Shown: in pieces, positions 24,969 through 33,910 of the stretch | Numbering within the stretch: the stretch's first letter is position 1 | Layout: each line of letters begins with the position of its first letter | Assembly (NCBI RefSeq): GCF_014635245.1 | Contig: NZ_BMCP01000004.1 | Span: 62,001 to 126,000 of the forward strand | Source of the DNA: Agaricicola taiwanensis | Lineage (GTDB): Bacteria; Pseudomonadota; Alphaproteobacteria; Rhizobiales; Methylopilaceae | Direction of reading: 5' to 3' | Length of the DNA: 64,000 nucleotides | Notes under the pieces: model-generated | The model's database searches: none | Seen by the model: the letters and a program-made list of their open reading frames with translations, nothing else | What the model was told of the DNA's origin: nothing | Position numbers and translations under genes: made by a program

Positions 24969-25754
24969 GGCGGCCAATATCTCCATGTGCTCCTCGTTCT
25001 GACGGCGCACCTGCTCGCGGTTCAAAATCTGACGATATTCCACCAGGCGCCGAAGCTGGTTCTGACGCGCGATGATCGGCGCCAGGAACCTGTTGCCCGA
25101 CATCGAGGCGATGACCTCATGAAAGCGGGCATTGGTTTCGAACAGCTCGATCTGGCTCAGCGTCTGCCATCCGCCGTCGCGCACCACCTCTTGCTGGTCC
25201 TGCAATAGCTTCAACTTCTCCCGGTCTGGAGAGTAGCGTGGGGAGAGGATGCCGGCCGGCTCCAGAATGGCGCGGAGCTCATAGTTCTCGCGGTAGGCTT
25301 CCAGAGAATCCACCAAGGGCGTGAAAAGATAGCCGCGGCCTTCCCGTCGCTCGATCCAGCCTTCCCGCACCACCCGCGCAAGGACCTTCTGCATGGGCGC
25401 ACGGCCCACCCCATAGCGCCGCATCAGTTCGGCCTCAGTTGTCACCGGGCCGAAGACGCCGTTGAGACGGTCCTCGGCCACGGCGAAATAGAGCTGATCG
25501 TCGGAGGAGGATTCCGTCGAACGGGGATCCAAGGCCACGGTGAATATGGCCTCGTTGACGAAGAAGCCCCGGTTGGGAATGCGCTGCAAAAGTCCTTCGG
25601 CGGCGAGATGCCCGAGTGCCGCCCGGATGGGGGCGCGCGATGTTCCCAGGACATCCTGCAGAGAGCTTTCCGTCAGATGGTGCCCGACAGGCAGTCCCAT
25701 GGCGCGGACATGCATCACAATCCGGTTCGCGAGCTGCCGTTGGAGTGGATTCAT
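24849..25754 (-). CDS. GntR-family transcriptional regulator with two winged-helix domains and an FCD-type effector domain
   Basis: A 301-residue regulator. A first GntR winged helix covers about residues 5-66 ('SLQDVLGTSRAPIRAALGHL', ending 'NRGFFV'). A second, independent-looking one covers about 88-145 ('AELMRRYGVGRAPMQKVLARV', ending 'GRGYLF'). The C-terminal half is all-helical like FCD ligand-binding domains ('RFHEVIASMSGN', 'EEHMEILAAL'). It is divergent from the tctCBA operon (218-bp gap) and so is its probable regulator. An AAGGA site precedes the ATG. Its last codons lie under the 3' end of the adhesin gene on the other strand. Confidence 0.9.
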   Translation of the reverse strand: MNPLQRQLANRIVMHVRAMGLPVGHHLTESSLQDVLGTSRAPIRAALGHLAAEGLLQRIPNRGFFVNEAIFTVALDPRSTESSSDDQLYFAVAEDRLNGVFGPVTTEAELMRRYGVGRAPMQKVLARVVREGWIERREGRGYLFTPLVDSLEAYRENYELRAILEPAGILSPRYSPDREKLKLLQDQQEVVRDGGWQTLSQIELFETNARFHEVIASMSGNRFLAPIIARQNQLRRLVEYRQILNREQVRRQNEEHMEILAALGADERDRAASLMSDHLLNAKARKAKIAMFTNEGVLSYS

Positions 25755-25821
25755 CAGCAGTTGTCCTTGCGCTCGAAAATCCTACTAATTGGCTATGGGC
25801 GCGTCTTGTCTATGCCCTATA

Positions 25822-25849
25822 ATTGTCGTAAGTCTCACAATAAGACAAT
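25822..25849. promoter_or_regulatory. Candidate GntR operator in the gntR / tctC divergent gap
   Basis: ATTGTC (25822-25827) and GACAAT (25844-25849) form a perfect inverted pair with a 16-bp spacer. Inside it, GTCT and AGAC (25832-25835, 25843-25846) form a second pair. Another TTGTC occurs at 25806-25810. FCD-GntR proteins usually bind short GT/AC dyads of this kind. Assignment is inferred from position and symmetry. Confidence 0.45.
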
Positions 25850-25972
25850 ATGGGGCGCAGTTGGCCTCCTTTGTAACCAGCGCTAGTGCCGTCACGTCAT
25901 TCGTGAGACGCTCGCTCAAGACCGGGTCAACGCGGTCGTCGTGAACAAGCCCAGATCCGACACGGAGGAACC

Positions 25973-26923
25973 ATGAAAAACTTCCTGGCATATGGCGCGC
26001 TTGCGCTTTCGATGATGGCAACCCCCGCGCTGGCCGAACCGGCTGACGTCATGGCGCCCGGTGGCCCCGGTGGCGGCTATGACGCCATGGCGCGCCTGCC
26101 GTTCCAGGCGATGCGCGAAGCCGGCATCTTCACCGACGGCGCGCAATTCACCAATCGCGGCGGCGCGGGCGGCACCATCGGCCTCGCCGAGTTCGTCAAC
26201 AAGAACGAGGGCAACGACAACGCCGTGATGTCCATGGGTGCCATCCTCATCGGCGGCATCCTGATCAATAATTCTCCGATCACGCTCGACGACACCGTGC
26301 CTCTGGTGCGCCTGATCAGCGACACCGGCGCCATTGCCGTGCCGCCGGATTCCGACATCAAGACCCCGCAGGATCTCGCGGCGGCCCTGAAGGAAAACAT
26401 CGGTGCGGTTCCCATCGGCGGCGGATCGGCCGGCGGTGTCGACCACATCGCCGCGGCGCTGCTGGTCAAGGCGGCAGGAGGCGACGTCGCCAAGCTGAAT
26501 TACATCCCGTATCCGAGCGGTGCGGATGTGGTGACCAATCTCGCTGGCGCGAAGATCAAGGTCGGCATTTCCGGAATCTCTGAATTCAAGCCCCTGGCCG
26601 AGGCCGGGCGCATCCGCATCATCGCCGTGACCGGTGAGGAACGCATCGAGGGCATCGACGCGCCGACACTCAAGGAAGCCGGCCTCGATGTTGTGGTCTC
26701 CAACTGGCGCGGCATCATCGGTGCACCCGACATGAGCGATGAAGGCCGCAAGATGTGGCTCGATCGCTTTGCCAAGATGCATGAATCCGAAGCCTGGAAG
26801 AAGATCCTCACCCAGCAGGGTTGGGAAGATGCCTATCTTGCCGGTGATGACTTCGTTTCCTTCCTGGAGGAAGAGGCGGAGCGGCAGGAAGAGATCCTGA
26901 AGTCGGTCGGTTTGGTGAAGTAA
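25973..26923 (+). CDS. tctC: Tripartite tricarboxylate transporter (TTT) periplasmic binding protein
   Basis: A 316-residue TctC/Bug-family binding protein with a signal peptide (MKNFLAYGALALSMM...PALA). The family start of the mature protein is seen in 'MAPGGPGGGYDAMAR', and the ligand loops in 'NRGGAGGTIGL' and 'GGSAGGVDHI'. A GGAGG site lies 5 nt before the ATG. It is first in the tctCBA operon. It delivers a carboxylate to the TctAB membrane complex; Bug-type proteins bind di- or tricarboxylates and other acids. Confidence 0.93.
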   Translation: MKNFLAYGALALSMMATPALAEPADVMAPGGPGGGYDAMARLPFQAMREAGIFTDGAQFTNRGGAGGTIGLAEFVNKNEGNDNAVMSMGAILIGGILINNSPITLDDTVPLVRLISDTGAIAVPPDSDIKTPQDLAAALKENIGAVPIGGGSAGGVDHIAAALLVKAAGGDVAKLNYIPYPSGADVVTNLAGAKIKVGISGISEFKPLAEAGRIRIIAVTGEERIEGIDAPTLKEAGLDVVVSNWRGIIGAPDMSDEGRKMWLDRFAKMHESEAWKKILTQQGWEDAYLAGDDFVSFLEEEAERQEEILKSVGLVK

Positions 26924-26957
26924 ACCGGCCTCCATCCTTCCGTTATCGGATAGGCTC

Positions 26958-27443
26958 ATGACAGATCGTCCGTATTGGCTCGGGGCCGGAGTCATCATCT
27001 TCGGCCTCGTATGGCTCTACCAGGCCATGTCACTGCCCCAGTTCGTGCAATACCAAGGGCTTGGAGCAGGTTTCATCGTCACCCTGGTGGGCGGTATCCT
27101 TGTCCTCCTGGGGCTTCTTCTCACCTGGCAGATCTGGCGCGGCGAAAAGTTCGAAGCACAGGAAGGTGAAGATGTCGACGTGGCGCAAGCTGCATCCTGG
27201 CCGGCGCTGATCTGGACCTTCGCCGGCGTTGCGGTGCCCATCGCGATCATGCCTTACGCCGGCTTTCCCATCACGGCCGCCATCGGGTTCGCGCTGGTCG
27301 CCCGTGGGTTCGGGTCCAGGAGGGTCGTCATCGATCTCGCACTGGGCCTTGTCATCGGGCTCGCCTGCTTTTTCGGCTTCAGCGCCTTGGGCGTGAACCT
27401 CGGCGACTTCTTGCCGATCGCGGGGATCGAATGGAAGCTTTGA
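26958..27443 (+). CDS. tctB: TTT small membrane subunit TctB
   Basis: A 161-residue protein with four hydrophobic helices, typical for TctB. It starts 34 bp after tctC, and its 3' end overlaps the start of tctA by 13 bp. It forms the inner-membrane complex with TctA. The cytoplasmic loop between helices 2 and 3 is acidic ('[12 protein letters not shown]'). Confidence 0.9.
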   Translation: MTDRPYWLGAGVIIFGLVWLYQAMSLPQFVQYQGLGAGFIVTLVGGILVLLGLLLTWQIWRGEKFEAQEGEDVDVAQAASWPALIWTFAGVAVPIAIMPYAGFPITAAIGFALVARGFGSRRVVIDLALGLVIGLACFFGFSALGVNLGDFLPIAGIEWKL

Positions 27444-28957
27444 CATCTCTGCTCGGCGGCTTCGCCGTCGCAATCCAGCCCATGAACCTCATGTGGGCTT
27501 TCGTCGGCACTCTGCTGGGCACGGCAATCGGCGTTCTGCCGGGGATCGGCCCGGCCTTGACGATCGCGCTCCTGCTGCCGGTCACAAGCTACATCGACGC
27601 CACCGGCGCCTTCATCATGTTCGCCGGCATCTTCTACGGCGCCATGTACGGCGGCTCGACCACCTCGATCCTTTTGAACGCGCCGGGCGAAAGCGGGTCG
27701 ATGATGACCGCGCTCGAGGGGAACAAGATGGCCAAGAACGGCAGGGGCGCCGCAGCTCTTGCCACCGCCGCCGTCGGTTCCTTCGTCGCCGGCACCATCG
27801 CCACCATCGGCCTCACGTTCCTTGCTCCGCCCATCGCCGAACTCGCCTTCATCTTCGGGCCGGAAGACTATTTCGCGCTGATGATCCTCGCCTTCACCTC
27901 GGTGGCGGTGGTCATGGGCACGTCCAGGGTGCGCGGCTTCATCTCGCTCTTCATCGGCATCGCGCTCGGCACCATCGGGATCGATCAGGCGACCGGCATC
28001 TTTCGGCTGACCTTCGGTGTGCGTGAGCTGGCCGACGGCGTCGATCTCAGCGTGGTGCTGGTGTCGATGTTCGCGATCGGCGAAACCTTCTATGTCGCGA
28101 GCCGCTATTCCAAGACGCCCCCTGCGATCAATCCGGTTGCCGGTGGCGCCTGGATGACAAAGGATGATTGGAAGCGCTCGTGGAAGCCGTGGATCCGCGG
28201 AACCTTCCTGGGCTTTCCCATCGGCGCGCTGCCGGCGGGCGGCTCGGAGATCCCGACCTTCCTGTCCTATTTCATGGAGCGCAAGCTCAGCCGCAAGCCG
28301 GAGGAATTCGGCCATGGCGCCATCGAGGGCGTGGCAGGTCCTGAGGCTGCGAACAACGCTTCGGCCGCCGGCGTACTGGTGCCGCTGCTGACGCTGGGGC
28401 TGCCGACCTCCGCGACCGCGGCCATCATGCTGGCCGCCTTCCAGAACTATGGCCTGCAGCCGGGGCCGCTCCTCTTCATCAACTCCGGCGACCTCGTCTG
28501 GGGGCTCATCGCCTCGCTCTACATCGGCAACATCATGCTGCTGATCCTCAACCTGCCGCTGGTCGGGCTGTGGGTGCGGCTGCTGCTGATCCCGCGGCCA
28601 TATCTTTACGCCGGCATCATTATCTTTGCGCTTGTCGGCATCTGGGGCGTCTCGCAATCGGTGGTTCATCTCATCACCATGCTGGCGGTGGGTGTGCTCG
28701 GCTATGTCATGCGGGTCTATGACTTCCCCATCGCGCCGGTGCTCATCGGCCTGATCCTCGGACCCATGGCTGAGGTGCAATTGCGCCGAGCGCTGGCCAT
28801 CGGCCAGAGCGATCCGCTGGTGCTCGTCTCGACACCGATCTCCGCCACCATGATCGCGCTTGCCGTCGCTGTTTTCGTCGTGCCGCTGATCATGCGGCGG
28901 TTTCAGCCCGGCGCTCCGGAACCTGACGACAATCCTGTTATGGGAGACCAACGCTAA
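27431..28957 (+). CDS. tctA: TTT large membrane subunit TctA
   Basis: A 508-residue integral membrane protein with about twelve helices. Two TctA signature segments are clear: '[17 protein letters not shown]' near the N-terminus and '[10 protein letters not shown]' plus '[18 protein letters not shown]' in the second half. The start overlaps tctB by 13 bp, and the stop abuts the next start (TAAATG), so translation is probably coupled. It is a sodium- or proton-driven importer with TctC. Confidence 0.94.
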   Translation: MEALTSLLGGFAVAIQPMNLMWAFVGTLLGTAIGVLPGIGPALTIALLLPVTSYIDATGAFIMFAGIFYGAMYGGSTTSILLNAPGESGSMMTALEGNKMAKNGRGAAALATAAVGSFVAGTIATIGLTFLAPPIAELAFIFGPEDYFALMILAFTSVAVVMGTSRVRGFISLFIGIALGTIGIDQATGIFRLTFGVRELADGVDLSVVLVSMFAIGETFYVASRYSKTPPAINPVAGGAWMTKDDWKRSWKPWIRGTFLGFPIGALPAGGSEIPTFLSYFMERKLSRKPEEFGHGAIEGVAGPEAANNASAAGVLVPLLTLGLPTSATAAIMLAAFQNYGLQPGPLLFINSGDLVWGLIASLYIGNIMLLILNLPLVGLWVRLLLIPRPYLYAGIIIFALVGIWGVSQSVVHLITMLAVGVLGYVMRVYDFPIAPVLIGLILGPMAEVQLRRALAIGQSDPLVLVSTPISATMIALAVAVFVVPLIMRRFQPGAPEPDDNPVMGDQR

Positions 28958-30040
28958 ATGAGCGTGAAGCGCTATTTTACTGCCGGCGAGCTTGAGACTT
29001 ACGCCGCCCGCGTGTTCGAGACAGCCGGATTGCCCGCCGGGGATGCCGCCATCATCGCCGCCGATCTCGTCAGGGCCAATCTTCGCGGCATCGACAGCCA
29101 CGGCGTGTCACGCATCCCGATGTATCTGGAGCGCCTGCGCCGGGGTCTCGTCAACGCGAAGCCCAACATCGCGGTCAAGAGGATGGCCGGTGCCGTGGCC
29201 GAGGTGGATGCGGATAACGGCATGGGCTTTCTTGCCTCCCACCGCGCCATGGACGAGGCCATCAGCCTTGCACGCGATGCCGGCATTGGCCTCGTCGGCG
29301 TCAAGAACAGCACCCATTTCGGCATGGGTGCCCTTTATGCACTTCAGGCGATCGAGGCCGGCTTTGTCTCGCTCATCTTCACCAACTCCTCGCCGGCGAT
29401 CCCCATGTGGGGGGCGCGCACGACCTTCCTCGGGGCGAGTCCCATCGCGGCGGGCGTGCCGGGCGGAAAACATCCGCCCTATGTCATGGACATGGCCATG
29501 ACGGTGATCGCGCGTGGCAAGATCCGCCTCGCGGCCATGCGCGGCGAGAAGATTCCGGAAGGGCTGGCCCTCGACAACGAAGGCAACCCCACCACCGATG
29601 CCGCCAAGGCCTTCGAGGGCGTGTGCCTACCTTTCGGCGGCGTAAAAGGCTCCGTGCTGGGGACGCTCATGGATCTTCTGTCCGGCGTCCTTACCGGCGC
29701 CAACTTCGGCGGTGAGGTCAAAAGCCTCTACTTCGATCATTCCGGGCCTCAGAACGTAGGCCATCTATTCTTTGCCATCCGGCCCGACCTCTTCATGTCC
29801 ATGGAGGATTTCGAAACCCGCATGGACGCTTTCGTCGACCGCGCGAAGGCGCTGCCCCGCGCAGCGGGCGTCGACGAAATCCTTATCCCGGGCGAGCCCG
29901 AGCAGCGCACCGAAAACCAGCGTCGCGCGACCGGCATTCCCATCACCGACAATGTCATCGCGGATCTGACGGAAGAGGCGAAACGCGCCGGCACGGTGTT
30001 TCCGGAAGGCCGGGGTGCGCCGTTCGACGCGGCCGCGTGA
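28958..30040 (+). CDS. Ldh2-family malate/L-lactate/ureidoglycolate-type NAD(P)-dependent dehydrogenase
   Basis: A 360-residue enzyme of the Ldh2 (YlbC/ComC) family that oxidises 2-hydroxy acids. Conserved motifs are 'GIDSHGVSRIPMY' (about residues 48-60) and 'GVKNSTHFGMGA' with the catalytic-type His. It follows tctA without a gap and overlaps the next gene by 1 bp. The transporter substrate may be a hydroxy acid or be converted to one. The exact substrate is not visible. Confidence 0.9.
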   Translation: MSVKRYFTAGELETYAARVFETAGLPAGDAAIIAADLVRANLRGIDSHGVSRIPMYLERLRRGLVNAKPNIAVKRMAGAVAEVDADNGMGFLASHRAMDEAISLARDAGIGLVGVKNSTHFGMGALYALQAIEAGFVSLIFTNSSPAIPMWGARTTFLGASPIAAGVPGGKHPPYVMDMAMTVIARGKIRLAAMRGEKIPEGLALDNEGNPTTDAAKAFEGVCLPFGGVKGSVLGTLMDLLSGVLTGANFGGEVKSLYFDHSGPQNVGHLFFAIRPDLFMSMEDFETRMDAFVDRAKALPRAAGVDEILIPGEPEQRTENQRRATGIPITDNVIADLTEEAKRAGTVFPEGRGAPFDAAA

Positions 30041-30864
30041 TGAGCAACCAGCTCTCGGCCCACATCGGCTATCTCTTTTCCGAGCTGCCGCTGTCGCAGC
30101 GTCCCGCCGCAGCCCGGCGGTCGGGCTTCACGGCCATCGAGCATCCGGCGCCCTTCGCCATTCCGGCCGGCGACATGGCTCGGATCCTGCGCGACGAAGG
30201 CCTCAGCTTCGCCCAGATCGCCGCTGCCGGCGGCGACGCGTCCAAGGGCGAGAAGGGGCTGACGGCTTTGCCCGGCCGCGAGCAGGATTTTCGCGACAGC
30301 TTCCAGCGCTCTCTGGACTATGCGGAGGCCATCGGCTGTCCCCTGATCCACCCCATGGCGGGCGTTGCGGCCAAGAATGCGGACGCAGCCGCGGTGGAAG
30401 ATGCCTACCGGACCAATCTGACCTTCGCCGTAGAGGCCTGCCGGGGCAGGGCCGTGTCGGTGCTGGTGGAGGCCATCAGCGAGGCGGCGGTGCCGGGCTA
30501 TTACATGAGCACGCTCGACCGCGTGTTGGCGGCGGCCGATGCCGTGGGCCCGGATGATATCTCCATACTGATCGACACCTTCCACGCGCGCGCCAACGGC
30601 GCCGATGCCGTGGCCTTCGTCGAGCGCCACGCCGGCCGCATCGGCCATGTCCATATCGCCGACCATCCCGGCCGCCACGAACCTGGGACCGGCGCCTTCG
30701 ATTTCGATGCCTTCCTCACGGCACTTGAGGCCGCCGGCTACGGCGGCGCCATTGGCTTTGAGTACATTCCCGCCGCGGGCACCGAACAGGGGCTCGGCTG
30801 GCTGGCCAGCTGGGTCCAGCGTTTCGGCGCCGACGCGGCCGCCCAATCCTCCGGAGACAGATGA
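30040..30864 (+). CDS. Hydroxypyruvate isomerase-like TIM-barrel protein (Hyi/OtnI family)
   Basis: A 274-residue sugar-isomerase/AP-endonuclease-fold protein. Metal and active-site residues of hydroxypyruvate isomerases are recognisable in 'VEAISEAAVPGYYM', 'IDTFHA', the 'ADHPGRHEPGTG' segment and 'GFEYIPAAG'. The start is ATG 30040 overlapping the upstream stop by one base; a GTG at 30037 is also in frame. It sits in the tct operon between Ldh2 and the aldehyde dehydrogenase, hinting at aldehyde/hydroxy-keto acid interconversion. Confidence 0.88.
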   Translation: MSNQLSAHIGYLFSELPLSQRPAAARRSGFTAIEHPAPFAIPAGDMARILRDEGLSFAQIAAAGGDASKGEKGLTALPGREQDFRDSFQRSLDYAEAIGCPLIHPMAGVAAKNADAAAVEDAYRTNLTFAVEACRGRAVSVLVEAISEAAVPGYYMSTLDRVLAAADAVGPDDISILIDTFHARANGADAVAFVERHAGRIGHVHIADHPGRHEPGTGAFDFDAFLTALEAAGYGGAIGFEYIPAAGTEQGLGWLASWVQRFGADAAAQSSGDR

Positions 30865-32237
30865 TGATCACGTCAATCAATCCAGCGACGGGCCAGGAGA
30901 TCGCCCGCTTCGATCTGCACACCAAGGATGATGTGGAGCAGGCGCTCAGCGCCGCCGCGGCGGCGCAGGCCGCCTGGCGTGAAAAGGACATCTCCGAGCG
31001 CGTGAAACTTCTGACGTCCATCGCGAAGGTGCTGCGGGCGAACAAGGACCGCTACGCCGACATGATCGTGCGCGAGATGGGCAAGCCCATCGTCGAAGCG
31101 GAAGCCGAGATCGAGAAATGCGCCTTCAACTGCGACTTCTATGCCGAGGCGGCACCGAGGTTCCTGGGCGACGAAAAGGTCGAGGCCAATGCGTCGGAAA
31201 GCCTGGTGGTGTTCGACCCGCTCGGGGTGGTGCTGGCCATCATGCCCTGGAACTATCCCTTCTGGCAGTTCTTCCGCTTTGCAGCTCCCGCCTTCGCCGC
31301 CGGCAACGGCTCCATCCTCAAGCACGCCAACAATGTGCCGGAATGCGCCCTAGCCTGCGAGGAGATCGTGCGCGAGGCGGGGGCGCCAGAAGGTTTGTTC
31401 AAGACGCTATTGATCGACCACAAGCTGATCGAAGGCATGATCAACGATGATCGCATCGCCGCCGTGACGCTGACGGGCTCCACCGAGGTGGGCGCCATCG
31501 TGGCGGGGCAGGCGGGCAAGGCGCTGAAGAAGCAGGTGCTGGAGCTTGGAGGTTCCGACCCGTTCATCGTGCTCGAAGACGCCGACATCGATGAGGCGGC
31601 CAAGGTCGCGGTGAAGGCGCGCTTCACCAATGTGGGCCAGTCCTGCATCAACGCCAAGCGCTTCATCGTGGTCGACAGCATCGCCGACCGCTTCGTCGAG
31701 GCCTTTGTCAAAGGCGTGAAGGAACTCAAGGTAGGCGATCCCACGGAACGCGACACCAAGATCGGCCCCATGGCGCGCGGCAACTTGCGCGACACGCTGC
31801 ATGAGCAGGTGGAGCGCACCGTGACGGCCGGCGGCAAGCTGCTGACCGGCGGCAAGCCGGCGGAGGGGCCCGGCTTCTTCTACCTGCCGACGGTGCTCGA
31901 TAATGTGGAGCCCGGCATGGCGGCCGCCTGCGAGGAAACCTTCGGCCCCGCCGCGGCCATCATCCGGGTCAAGAATGAGGACGAGGCCATCAAGCTCGCC
32001 AACAGCATCGAGTTCGGCCTTGGTTCCGCCATCTGGAGCAAGAACATCACACGGGCGCGGAAGCTGGCGCGGCGCATTGAGGCGGGTGCAGTCTTCATCA
32101 ATGGCATGGTTGCGTCCGATCCCCGCCTTCCCTTCGGCGGCATCAAGAAATCGGGTTACGGTCGCGAACTCGGATCCTTCGGCATACGCGAGTTCGTCAA
32201 TATCAAGACGGTCTGGATCGGACCGGCAAAGAGCTGA
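30861..32237 (+). CDS. NAD(P)-dependent aldehyde dehydrogenase, succinate-semialdehyde dehydrogenase (Sad/YneI) type
   Basis: A 458-residue aldehyde dehydrogenase. The catalytic Glu lies in 'VLELGGSDPFIV' and the catalytic Cys in 'VGQSCINAKRF', with C-terminal 'FGGIKKSGYGRE'. Length and the LELGGSDPFIV form fit the short Sad group (about 460 residues), which oxidise succinic and related semialdehydes. The start overlaps the previous stop by 4 bp. It fits as the step that turns a semialdehyde into a dicarboxylic acid in this operon. Confidence 0.92.
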   Translation: MMITSINPATGQEIARFDLHTKDDVEQALSAAAAAQAAWREKDISERVKLLTSIAKVLRANKDRYADMIVREMGKPIVEAEAEIEKCAFNCDFYAEAAPRFLGDEKVEANASESLVVFDPLGVVLAIMPWNYPFWQFFRFAAPAFAAGNGSILKHANNVPECALACEEIVREAGAPEGLFKTLLIDHKLIEGMINDDRIAAVTLTGSTEVGAIVAGQAGKALKKQVLELGGSDPFIVLEDADIDEAAKVAVKARFTNVGQSCINAKRFIVVDSIADRFVEAFVKGVKELKVGDPTERDTKIGPMARGNLRDTLHEQVERTVTAGGKLLTGGKPAEGPGFFYLPTVLDNVEPGMAAACEETFGPAAAIIRVKNEDEAIKLANSIEFGLGSAIWSKNITRARKLARRIEAGAVFINGMVASDPRLPFGGIKKSGYGRELGSFGIREFVNIKTVWIGPAKS

Positions 32238-32249
32238 GGAGGAACGGAC

Positions 32250-32669
32250 ATGAGCGACACATCATCCACCATCGGTGCCATTCTGCGGCCGGCGGAACTG
32301 AAGGCCAACGACCGCGGCGGCGGCGCGCGGACCATACCGCTGGTGACGCGCAAGTGCGGTTCCACCAGCCTCATCAACGGCATCACCGCCTTCGATCCCG
32401 GCGCATCCATCCGCATGCACAAGCACAACTGCGAGGAAAGCGTGATGGTGCTGGAGGGAGAGGCCATCGCCGAGATCGACGGTGTTCAACATCGCCTTGG
32501 CGCCAACGACACCACCTGGATCCCGGCGGATGTTCCGCATCGCTTCATTAATGCCTCAAACGAAAAACCGATGCGCATCTTCTGGACCTATGCCTCCGTC
32601 GATGCGACGCGCACGATGATCGAGACGGGGGAAACCCGCACCATCGACGCCGAACACGGCGCGAAGTAA
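32250..32669 (+). CDS. Cupin-domain protein
   Basis: A 139-residue single-domain cupin. The metal-binding motif 1 reads 'MHKHNCEESVMVLEGEA' and motif 2 'WIPADVPHRFIN', with His residues in the expected places. Cupins of this size act as small isomerases/dioxygenases or as ligand-binding proteins. It lies 12 bp after the aldehyde dehydrogenase, with a GAGGA site before the ATG, so it belongs to the operon. Function is not specified by sequence. Confidence 0.88.
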   Translation: MSDTSSTIGAILRPAELKANDRGGGARTIPLVTRKCGSTSLINGITAFDPGASIRMHKHNCEESVMVLEGEAIAEIDGVQHRLGANDTTWIPADVPHRFINASNEKPMRIFWTYASVDATRTMIETGETRTIDAEHGAK

Positions 32670-32692
32670 ACGTCATCAAGGGAGGGAATGCC

Positions 32693-33829
32693 ATGAAACT
32701 GCTGACAGCCTTGTTGGTGGCGGGCAGCTTTGCGCTCGCCGCGCCCGCTGTTGCCGAACCGCAGCTCTACAAGGGCGAGGAAGCCCTCCAGGCCGCGGGC
32801 TATCCCACGGTCGCCTGGTTCAAGAAAGGTGATGCCGATAAGCCGCTCGTGGTCTTCGCTCCGGGCGGGCATCACATGGCGCGGATTTCCTATGGCGGCC
32901 ATGATGGCGCGAAGCCGGAGGATTTCCTCGCTCACTGGCTGGGCGAGAAGGGCTACAGCTTCCTCGGCCTGTCCTATCCCATCGATACCAAGGCATTCGA
33001 GACCAAGCATCCTGACTTCACGGCCCGGGCGTGGGGCAAGCAGGTGGCCGAGGTCGCCGCCGCCAAGATCAAGGAGAACGGCCTTTCAAACAAGGTGGTG
33101 CTGATCGCCTGGAGCATGGGCGGCAAGGTGGTGCAGCCGGGCTATCAGGCCATGACCGAAGCCGGTCTCGATGTGGAGGCGGCGGTCTCCTTTGCCGCGA
33201 CACCGGGCACGCCAGGGCTCATCTCACTGGTCTCCAAGATGAAGATGGCCGAGAGCGGCTATGCCGACCGCAAGAACATCTATGGCGGCTGGCTGAAGCA
33301 GCTTGAGAAGAACAACGCGGACAACGGCGGCCGCACCATCATCCCCGCCGATGTGTTCCAGGCCGATTATGTGGGCGATATTCCCATCGGCCTGCAGGGC
33401 TATGGTGAGGTCTATCGCGACGGCAAATTCGTGGTCGATCTGCAGGCGCAGGCGGAAGACTATGGCGCCTTTGCCTATGAGGCCTATCCGCTGGTCGTGA
33501 TCCTGGAGGACGGCGATGTGGCGGACGCGCGCCACGCCCTGGCCGACCGCGCGAACTGGACCATGTTCAACACCAACACGGTGATGGCGCGCTTCATCAC
33601 GGCCAACAAGGTCAAACTGGCGGATCTTGAGCCGGCGAAATGGGAGCGTCTGGTGTCGCTAACGCGCGGGCTCGACGAGCGTCTCGCCATCCCGGTCGGC
33701 GGCAATCACTTCTTCTTCGTGGGCGAGGCGGGAGCCAAGAAGGCGGCGGATGCCATCGACCAGGGGCTGACAAAGGCCCGCGAGGTTGAAGCGGAGCTCA
33801 ACGATATTCTTGGCCTGAAGGCCCAGTAA
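32693..33829 (+). CDS. Exported alpha/beta-hydrolase-like protein
   Basis: A 378-residue protein with a Sec signal peptide (MKLLTALLVAGSFAL...AVAEP). Hydrolase-fold features are 'LVVFAPGGHHM' as oxyanion-side strand, a nucleophile elbow 'IAWSMGGK' (A-x-S-x-G form) and a C-terminal 'VGGNHFFFVG' with a candidate catalytic His. No closer family was recognised. It is the last gene of the operon (23 bp after the cupin, followed by a terminator-like hairpin). A periplasmic esterase releasing the acid carried by TctC is one attractive reading. Confidence 0.75.
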   Translation: MKLLTALLVAGSFALAAPAVAEPQLYKGEEALQAAGYPTVAWFKKGDADKPLVVFAPGGHHMARISYGGHDGAKPEDFLAHWLGEKGYSFLGLSYPIDTKAFETKHPDFTARAWGKQVAEVAAAKIKENGLSNKVVLIAWSMGGKVVQPGYQAMTEAGLDVEAAVSFAATPGTPGLISLVSKMKMAESGYADRKNIYGGWLKQLEKNNADNGGRTIIPADVFQADYVGDIPIGLQGYGEVYRDGKFVVDLQAQAEDYGAFAYEAYPLVVILEDGDVADARHALADRANWTMFNTNTVMARFITANKVKLADLEPAKWERLVSLTRGLDERLAIPVGGNHFFFVGEAGAKKAADAIDQGLTKAREVEAELNDILGLKAQ

Positions 33830-33833
33830 TCTC

Positions 33834-33863
33834 GACAGGCGGTCATAGCGGCCGCCTGTCTTT
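33834..33863 (+). terminator. Hairpin between the hydrolase gene and prpD
   Basis: Perfect 9-bp arms GACAGGCGG and CCGCCTGTC with a 9-nt loop are followed by TTTC. The U-run is short, so it may only attenuate read-through into prpD. Confidence 0.55.
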
Positions 33864-33910
33864 CAACAACGGCGGTGAACAAGCCGCGTTCATATGGAGC
33901 ACTGAAGGAT

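Noticed and set aside
27254-29101. 615-codon open frame on the minus strand
   Set aside because: Antisense to tctB/tctA. The product is extremely Asp/His/Arg-rich with no fold features.
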